A stretch of DNA of 6,347 nucleotides from an uncultured Clostridia bacterium (GTDB lineage Bacteria > Bacillota > Clostridia > Christensenellales > Pumilibacteraceae). The notes below the pieces were generated by a model that worked only from the letters and a program-made list of their open reading frames with translations, was not told where the DNA came from and did no database searches. How positions within the stretch are numbered: the first letter of the stretch is position 1; every line of letters starts with the position of its first letter. The position numbers and the translations under genes are program-made. The DNA lies in NCBI GenBank assembly GCA_947588325.1, contig CANPYH010000079.1, forward strand, positions 1 to 6,347. The letters run 5' to 3'. Below, piece by piece: positions 1 to 3,288 of this stretch.

Positions 1-122
1 TTATCTAACGTTATCTCCCGCATGGTCAGGTCGTCGGAGACGACCACCCCGATGAACAGTCCGATCCCGACAAAGACCGCAAGATATGCTATTACTATTA
101 GGACCTTGTTCAGCGTTTTCAT
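1..122 (-). CDS. N-terminal fragment of an unrecognised membrane-anchored protein
   Basis: The reverse strand opens with ATG at 122-120 and stays open for 40 codons to the window edge, so the C-terminal part is missing. The peptide begins MKTLNKVLIVIAYLAVFVGI. A basic start (K2, K6) is followed by an uninterrupted hydrophobic stretch at about residues 7-28, rich in V, I, L and G, and then by charged residues (SDDLTMRE). This is the pattern of a signal anchor or single N-terminal transmembrane helix; no signal-peptidase site is obvious. A GAGG stretch lies five bases before the ATG, giving a modest ribosome binding site. The gene is divergent from the recombinase gene and shares its 335-bp regulatory region. 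The family cannot be told from 40 residues. That it is a real gene is inferred from the open frame, membrane segment, ribosome binding site and candidate promoter. Confidence 0.6.
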   Translation of the reverse strand, partial: MKTLNKVLIVIAYLAVFVGIGLFIGVVVSDDLTMREITLD

Positions 123-170
123 TCCGACCTCGCGCGGATCTCTTGACGTACTATATGGCGTATGGAAAGT

Positions 171-198
171 GTTGTATCGTGCTATGCGGGTTTGTCAG
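171..198 (-). promoter_or_regulatory. Candidate promoter for the leftward membrane-protein gene
   Basis: On the reverse strand CTGACA (198-193, five of six matches to the -35 consensus) is separated by 16 bases from TACAAC (176-171, four of six matches to the -10 consensus). Transcription would start near 164 and give a leader of about 40 bases before the ATG at 122. The -35 hexamer is the outer end of the 28-bp dyad at 193-220, so a protein bound there should block this promoter. The -10 is weak. Confidence 0.4.
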
Positions 199-220
199 TA
201 AAAGTATACTTTTCCTAACG
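193..220. promoter_or_regulatory. 28-bp imperfect palindrome, site 1 (recombinase-type site or operator)
   Basis: The left half is TGTCAGTAAAAGTA and the right half is TACTTTTCCTAACG. The site matches the perfect palindrome at 298-325 at 25 of 28 positions, and its start lies exactly 105 bp from that site's start. The length of 28 bp, TGTC end and central AT step are those of crossover sites of Tn3/gamma-delta-type resolvases. Nothing else in the window carries this sequence. Binding by the adjacent recombinase is inferred, not shown. Confidence 0.65.
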
Positions 221-228
221 CAAACCTA

Positions 229-257
229 TTGACAAATAAAACGCGAAATGATAGAAT
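229..257 (+). promoter_or_regulatory. Near-consensus housekeeping promoter of the recombinase gene
   Basis: A perfect TTGACA (229-234) is followed by a 17-base spacer and TAGAAT (252-257), one mismatch from TATAAT. The start should be near 264, giving an untranslated leader of about 195 bases before the recombinase ATG. The promoter sits wholly between the two 28-bp dyads, and its -10 box lies inside the central 25-bp palindrome. Such a strong promoter would need a repressor, and the flanking sites suggest one. Confidence 0.75.
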
Positions 258-270
258 TATTCTATCATTT
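246..270. promoter_or_regulatory. Perfect 25-bp palindrome over the -10 box and start site
   Basis: The half AAATGATAGAAT (246-257) and its exact complement (259-270) flank a single central T at 258. It covers the -10 hexamer and the predicted start of the recombinase promoter, the classic place for a repressor operator. Its sequence differs from the two 28-bp sites; only a TGnnAG core is loosely shared. It may therefore bind another protein or be a low-affinity accessory site. Its centre lies 51.5 and 53.5 bp from the centres of the outer sites, close to five helical turns each way. Confidence 0.65.
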
Positions 271-297
271 TCAATGGATATCTTGGGTAAAATATGG

Positions 298-325
298 TGT
301 CAGGAAAAGTATACTTTTCCTGACA
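298..325. promoter_or_regulatory. Perfect 28-bp palindrome, site 2 (recombinase-type site or operator)
   Basis: The halves TGTCAGGAAAAGTA and TACTTTTCCTGACA are exact reverse complements over all 14 positions, with AT at the centre. This equals the geometry of a resolvase crossover site: two 12-bp arms, a 4-bp TATA centre and TGTC/GACA ends. It lies about 35 bases downstream of the predicted transcription start. In RNA it would form a 12-bp stem with a UAUA loop followed by a U-rich stretch (328-332), so attenuation is a second possible role. Confidence 0.7.
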
Positions 326-364
326 AATTTTTATAAATTTTATATCTCTGTCATAAAATTGCGA

Positions 365-385
365 CAAAACGGGGGGTTTTGCCCC
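365..385 (+). other. Small leader hairpins with two exclusive pairings
   Basis: In the recombinase leader, CAAAAC (365-370) can pair with GTTTTG (376-381) around a five-G loop. Alternatively GGGG (371-374) can pair with CCCC (382-385). The two cannot form together. This might affect translation, but the stems are short and no known riboswitch pattern is recognisable. Confidence 0.25.
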
Positions 386-457
386 TCAAATCCCTTACGC
401 GCGTGGCTCCTCACGTGCTATTATTTAACATACTATCTACAAAAGGAGATATTTTTT

Positions 458-1099
458 ATGAAGGTTTACGGTTACGCGCGGGTTTCCGCGCAGGATCAGA
501 ACATCGCAAGACAGATTGACGCATTCACGTCTCTCGGCATCGACCCCGACTGCATTTACATCGATAAGCAAAGCGGCAAGGACTTCGAACGGGTCGCCTA
601 TAAGAAGCTGTTGAAGAAGCTGGAAAAGGGCGATGTGCTCTATATCAAGACCATCGACCGTCTCGGCCGTGACTACGACGCGATTATCCACGAATGGAAC
701 CGCATCACCAACGAGATCGGTTCTGATATCGTAGTTATCGATATCCCCGTCCTCGATACGCGCCCCAACCCCGACAACCCCGTCGGGAAGTGCAACCTGG
801 TCGGGAAGTTTATTTCCGACGTATTCCTTGGCGTGCTCTCCTTCGTCGCCGAGCACGAGCGCTCCAATATCCGTCAGCGGCAGAAAGAGGGTATCGAAGC
901 GGCAAAGCGGCGGGGAGTTAAGTTCGGCCGCCCCGCGACTAACTACTCGCCCGAGTTTATCGCCACCGTCGCCGCCTACTTCAACGGCTCGGTCAAGCCC
1001 CGCGACGCGGTTAAAACGCTCAACCTCACCCACCAGAGTTTCTATTATCACGCCGATCGCCTCCGCCTTCTCGGTTATCTGTCCGAAATCGAAGATTAA
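458..1099 (+). CDS. Serine recombinase of the resolvase/invertase family, 213 residues
   Basis: This is a site-specific recombinase that cuts DNA by forming phosphoserine links and rejoins it by subunit rotation. The N-terminal catalytic domain (about residues 1-150) opens MKVYGYARVS. The catalytic S10, with R8, R45 and the DRLGR block D67/R68/R71, falls at the same numbers as in gamma-delta resolvase, so the enzyme should be active. A long helix with AEHERSNIRQRQ (131-142) is the E-helix dimer interface, followed by an arm ending KFGRP (155-159). The C-terminal helix-turn-helix is at about 180-203. The loop before the E-helix (about 97-118, TRPNPDNPVGKCNLVG) is longer than in Tn3-type resolvases. 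The start at 458 is chosen for AAAGGAGA nine bases upstream; an earlier in-frame ATG at 248 lies inside the promoter. The gene has its own promoter and terminator and probably controls itself through the upstream dyads. Resolvase and invertase roles cannot be told apart by sequence. Confidence 0.93.
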   Translation: MKVYGYARVSAQDQNIARQIDAFTSLGIDPDCIYIDKQSGKDFERVAYKKLLKKLEKGDVLYIKTIDRLGRDYDAIIHEWNRITNEIGSDIVVIDIPVLDTRPNPDNPVGKCNLVGKFISDVFLGVLSFVAEHERSNIRQRQKEGIEAAKRRGVKFGRPATNYSPEFIATVAAYFNGSVKPRDAVKTLNLTHQSFYYHADRLRLLGYLSEIED

Positions 1100-1113
1100 C
1101 CGCAATATAGCGG

Positions 1114-1129
1114 GCGCTTGAGTAAGCGC
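1114..1129 (+). other. Hairpin just after the recombinase stop codon
   Basis: GCGCTT (1114-1119) and AAGCGC (1124-1129) form a perfect 6-bp stem with a GAGT loop, 15 bases after the stop codon. No T-run follows, so it is not an intrinsic terminator itself. It may stabilise the 3' end of the mRNA upstream of the true terminator at 1142-1169. Confidence 0.4.
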
Positions 1130-1141
1130 TCATCTCGCGTT

Positions 1142-1169
1142 AACCTCGCCTCATACGGGCGGGTTTTTT
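1142..1169 (+). terminator. Intrinsic terminator of the recombinase gene
   Basis: AACC and CGCC (separated by one bulged T) pair with GGCG and GGTT around a seven-base loop, and the stem runs into six T residues (1164-1169). It lies 43 bases after the stop codon and points right, facing the terminator of the convergent cysteine-rich gene. Confidence 0.75.
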
Positions 1170-1194
1170 CACTATAACACAAAAATGTCTCAAC

Positions 1195-1224
1195 AAAAAA
1201 AGGACCTCCCGCATTGGGAAGTCC
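1195..1224 (-). terminator. Strong intrinsic terminator of the cysteine-rich gene
   Basis: On the reverse strand GGACTTCCC (1224-1216) pairs with GGGAGGTCC (1210-1202) over nine positions, with one G-T wobble and a five-base loop, and is followed by seven T residues. It lies about 40 bases past the stop codon at 1266. A strong leftward terminator here independently supports a real leftward transcript. Confidence 0.85.
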
Positions 1225-1228
1225 CGTT

Positions 1229-1261
1229 CTTCGGTCGCTTGGCCCTTCTTATGTACCGAAG
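1229..1261 (-). other. Inverted repeat between the cysteine-rich gene and its terminator
   Basis: CTTCGGT (1229-1235) and ACCGAAG (1255-1261) are exact complements enclosing 19 bases. In the leftward transcript this gives a 7-bp stem with a large loop, starting 5 bases past the stop codon and ending just before the terminator hairpin. It could be an mRNA-stabilising or regulatory structure; a chance repeat is also possible. Confidence 0.35.
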
Positions 1262-1265
1262 CAGA

Positions 1266-1439
1266 TTATTTGCAGCAGCAGTCGTGAGAACCGCAGCAGG
1301 ACAATAAGAGCAGTAATACCACAAGGTCGCAACAATCGATCTTCTTATCGCAGCAACCGCCGCCGCAGACCAAGAGAAGCAGTATCACCGTGCAGATATC
1401 ACAGCCGCAACCGCACCCGCAATTATTCTGATTGAACAT
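1266..1439 (-). CDS. Cysteine-rich small protein of 57 residues, family not recognised
   Basis: The frame runs from ATG at 1439-1437 to TAA at 1268-1266. The N-terminus is MFNQNNCGCGCGCDIC and the C-terminus is SCCGSHDCCCK. Fifteen of 57 residues are cysteine (7, 9, 11, 13, 16, 25, 29, 30, 36, 37, 48, 49, 54, 55, 56). Cysteine clusters alternate with two leucine-rich blocks (about 17-24, TVILLLLV, and 39-46, LVVLLLLL), each followed by a Cys/Gly cluster, so the protein looks like two degenerate copies of one unit. AAGGAGG ends eight bases before the ATG, and a 9-bp terminator with seven T residues follows, so expression is well supported. I do not recognise the family. Metal binding, a disulfide-rich structural or spore-associated protein, or a modified peptide are all possible; none is shown. 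The hydrophobic blocks are short for membrane crossing. No processing, transport or immunity gene is adjacent. Confidence 0.82.
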   Translation of the reverse strand: MFNQNNCGCGCGCDICTVILLLLVCGGGCCDKKIDCCDLVVLLLLLSCCGSHDCCCK

Positions 1440-1448
1440 TGGTTTTTC

Positions 1449-1455
1449 CTCCTTG
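1449..1455 (-). promoter_or_regulatory. Strong ribosome binding site of the cysteine-rich gene
   Basis: The reverse strand reads CAAGGAGGAAAAACCA before the ATG. The AAGGAGG core is a full match to the anti-Shine-Dalgarno sequence at suitable spacing. It decides the start at 1439 and is the strongest such site in the window. Confidence 0.8.
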
Positions 1456-1477
1456 TTTAGTTTTTCGTTCGGACCCC

Positions 1478-1500
1478 GAGCGCGGCGGCGGTGCGCGCTC
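1478..1500 (-). other. GC-rich hairpin in the leader of the cysteine-rich gene
   Basis: GAGCGCG (1478-1484) and CGCGCTC (1494-1500) form a perfect, very stable 7-bp stem with a nine-base loop. It lies in the predicted leader, about 25 bases before the ribosome binding site. No T-run follows on either strand, so it is not a terminator. It could affect translation or mRNA stability. Confidence 0.4.
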
Positions 1501-1565
1501 CCGCCTGCCCGCGTTCTTCCTCTTCCGCTTTTCCTTACTTCTTTTGCACGAGGATATCCTATTTC

Positions 1566-1595
1566 ATAATATTTCCTTCACGCCCTCGGTGTTAC
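1566..1595 (-). promoter_or_regulatory. Candidate promoter of the cysteine-rich gene
   Basis: On the reverse strand GTAACA (1595-1590, four of six) and TATTAT (1571-1566, five of six) are 18 bases apart. The start would be near 1558, leaving a leader of about 120 bases. The -35 hexamer overlaps a 13-base dyad, TCGGT-GTT-ACCGA (1586-1598), which may be an operator. Positions 1456-1640 hold no gene that I can support and are purine-rich on this strand. Confidence 0.4.
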
Positions 1596-1643
1596 CGAAT
1601 TTCCCCGCTCCCCCATCCTTTATTTTCAATAGGACGTTTTTTC

Positions 1644-1673
1644 TTGACATCGGCGGCGATTATATAGTAAAAT
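1644..1673 (+). promoter_or_regulatory. Promoter of glyS
   Basis: A perfect TTGACA (1644-1649) and TAAAAT (1668-1673, five of six) are 18 bases apart. Transcription should begin near 1680, leaving a leader of only about 20 bases with AAGGAG at 1685-1690. So short a leader leaves no room for a T-box element, a common control of glycyl-tRNA synthetase genes in Bacillota. Confidence 0.65.
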
Positions 1674-1698
1674 TTATCGGTCACAAGGAGATGTAATT

Positions 1699-3069
1699 AT
1701 GAAAGCCACAATGGACAAGCTCGTCAATCTTTGCAAAGGCAGAGGAATTATCTTCCCCGGTAGCGAGATATACGGCGGAATGGGCAATACCTGGGACTAC
1801 GGTCCCGTCGGCGTGGAGATTAAAAACAATATCAAACGCGCCTGGTGGAAGAGATTCGTGCAGGAGAGCGATAACTCCTTCGGTCTCGACGCCGCTATAC
1901 TTATGAACAGCCGCGTCTGGGACGCGAGCGGGCACACTACCTCGTTCACCGATCCCAAGATGGACTGCAAGAACTGCAAAACGCGGCACCGCGCGGATAA
2001 CCTCATCGAGGCGCACTCCAAAGGCACGGTCAACCCCGACACTATGACTAACGAGGAAATGGAGGCGTATATCAGGGAGCACCATGTCGTCTGCCCCAAG
2101 TGCGGCAAGAGCGATTTCACCCCTATCCGCACCTTCAACCTCATGTTCGAGACGTCGCGCGGCGTTACCGACGAGGGTCAGAACGTCGTCTATCTCCGCC
2201 CCGAAACGGCTCAGGGCGAGTTCGTCAACTTCCTCAACGTCCAGCGTTCCACCCGCGCCAAGGTCCCCTTCGGTATCGGGCAGATAGGCAAGGCCTTCCG
2301 CAACGAGATTACCCCAGGTAACTTCATCTTCCGCACCATCGAGTTCGAGCAAATGGAGCACCAATGGTTCTGCAAAGAGGGCACGGACGGGAAGTATTAC
2401 GAAGAATTCAAGAAAAAGGCGTGGGACTTCCTCGTCGATCTCGGCTTCAACCCCGAGCACCTGCGGTATAAGGACCACGACAAGCTGGCGCACTACGCAA
2501 AGTCCGCCTGCGATATACAATACCTTTTCCCCATCGGCTGGAGCGAGCTTAACGGCATACACAACCGCACCGACTACGACCTCTCCCGCCACTCCGAGTA
2601 TTCGGGCAAGGCTATGGAGTACCTCGACCCCGTCACTAACGAGAAGTATATCCCCTACGTCATCGAGTATTCCATCGGCGCCGACCGCCTTATGCTCGCC
2701 GTCCTCACCGAAGCGTACGACGAAGAAACGCTGGACGGCGGAGATACGCGCGTGGTTATGCACTTCCACCCCGCTATCGCCGCTTACAAAGTCGCCGTTC
2801 TGCCCCTGCAAAAGAACCTCGGCGAAAGGGCGCGGGCGCTTTATACCGCGCTGTCCAAGCGGTTTATGTGCGCCTACGACGAGGCAGGGTCTATCGGTAA
2901 GCGGTACCGCCGTCAGGACGAGATCGGCACCCCGTATTGCGTGACCGTCGACTTCGACACGGCTAACGACGACACCGTCACCCTCCGCGACCGCGACACC
3001 ATGGAGCAGATCCGTATCAAGGCGGACGACGTCGCCGCTTACGTCGAACAGCGCATAAGATTCGATTGA
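1699..3069 (+). CDS. glyS: Glycyl-tRNA synthetase, dimeric class II type
   Basis: This cytoplasmic enzyme charges tRNA-Gly with glycine using ATP. It is the single-chain alpha-2 form shared with archaea and eukaryotes, not the alpha-2 beta-2 bacterial form, and its 456 residues are normal for it. The N-terminal part (MDKLVNLCKGRGIIFPGSEI, then GGMGNTWDYGPVGVEIK at 26-42) is diagnostic. Two CxxC pairs (C90/C93 and C132/C135) could hold a zinc ion in the insertion domain. LRPETAQGEF (166-175) precedes class II motif 2, FRNEI...GNFIFRTIEFEQME (200-220). Motif 3 is IEYSIGADRLMLAVL (322-336), with R330 for ATP. The C-terminal anticodon-binding domain (about 360-456) contains AGSIGKRYRRQDEIGTPYC. 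The start at 1699 follows AAGGAG by eight bases; an ATG at 1691 is followed at once by TAA. The gene stands alone, with its own promoter and the terminator at 3195-3224. Confidence 0.97.
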   Translation: MKATMDKLVNLCKGRGIIFPGSEIYGGMGNTWDYGPVGVEIKNNIKRAWWKRFVQESDNSFGLDAAILMNSRVWDASGHTTSFTDPKMDCKNCKTRHRADNLIEAHSKGTVNPDTMTNEEMEAYIREHHVVCPKCGKSDFTPIRTFNLMFETSRGVTDEGQNVVYLRPETAQGEFVNFLNVQRSTRAKVPFGIGQIGKAFRNEITPGNFIFRTIEFEQMEHQWFCKEGTDGKYYEEFKKKAWDFLVDLGFNPEHLRYKDHDKLAHYAKSACDIQYLFPIGWSELNGIHNRTDYDLSRHSEYSGKAMEYLDPVTNEKYIPYVIEYSIGADRLMLAVLTEAYDEETLDGGDTRVVMHFHPAIAAYKVAVLPLQKNLGERARALYTALSKRFMCAYDEAGSIGKRYRRQDEIGTPYCVTVDFDTANDDTVTLRDRDTMEQIRIKADDVAAYVEQRIRFD

Positions 3070-3074
3070 TAATT

Positions 3075-3150
3075 TCTGCGCGTGCAAAGTAGTTTGCATA
3101 TTCGCGGCAGGTTATATCTGCGCGTGCAAAGTAGTTTGCATATTCGCGGC
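3075..3150. repeat. Tandem pair of 34-bp direct repeats, each with an internal dyad
   Basis: The identical 34-bp units occupy 3075-3108 and 3117-3150, separated by 8 bp (period 42 bp, close to four helical turns). Each contains the dyad TGCAAA-GTAG-TTTGCA, flanked by CGCG on both sides with a four-base asymmetry (TATT) on the right. The pair begins 5 bases past the glyS stop codon. This resembles extragenic palindromic repeats; a pair of protein-binding sites is the alternative. Two units do not make a CRISPR array, and no cas gene is present. Confidence 0.85.
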
Positions 3151-3194
3151 GGAGTGATTTCGGGGCGATTGCTCCGACATATAACAAGCAGCAA

Positions 3195-3224
3195 AAAAGA
3201 GGGCGAAATCGATCGCTCTCTTTT
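3195..3224. terminator. Bidirectional intrinsic terminator between glyS and sbcC
   Basis: AAAAGAGGGCGA (3195-3206) pairs with TCGCTCTCTTTT (3213-3224) over 12 positions, with one G-T wobble and a six-base loop. T-rich sequence follows on the right and A residues (3193-3198) precede on the left, so it can end both the rightward glyS transcript and the leftward sbcDC transcript, which converge here. Confidence 0.85.
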
Positions 3225-3288
3225 CTTATACATTACCGTTATTCGGGGGTTTTATGCCTCGCGGTGTAGGTTATTTCTCGCAGGGAAA

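Noticed and set aside
143..171. Second rightward promoter from TTGACG at 143-148
   Set aside because: No acceptable -10 box falls at 16-18 bases, and the much better promoter at 229-257 explains recombinase expression.
248..457. In-frame upward extension of the recombinase from an ATG at 248
   Set aside because: The ATG lies inside the -10 box and central palindrome, has no ribosome binding site, and the extra 70 residues are AT-rich non-family sequence. The ATG at 458 has a good ribosome binding site and places S10, R45 and R68 at canonical positions.
1214..1435. Plus-strand frame opposite the cysteine-rich gene
   Set aside because: It is basic and low-complexity, has no ribosome binding site, and begins inside a terminator stem. 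The reverse strand has ribosome binding site, start, stop and terminator in order.
1439..1696. Plus-strand frame between the cysteine-rich gene and glyS
   Set aside because: It has a TTG start with no ribosome binding site, overlaps the glyS promoter, and its content follows a pyrimidine-rich tract.
1681..3099. Long open frame antisense to glyS
   Set aside because: It is a shadow of the GC-biased third positions of glyS; the sense product has all family motifs and the antisense product none.
3075..3150. CRISPR array
   Set aside because: There are only two units, with an 8-bp gap far too short for a spacer, and no cas genes in the window.
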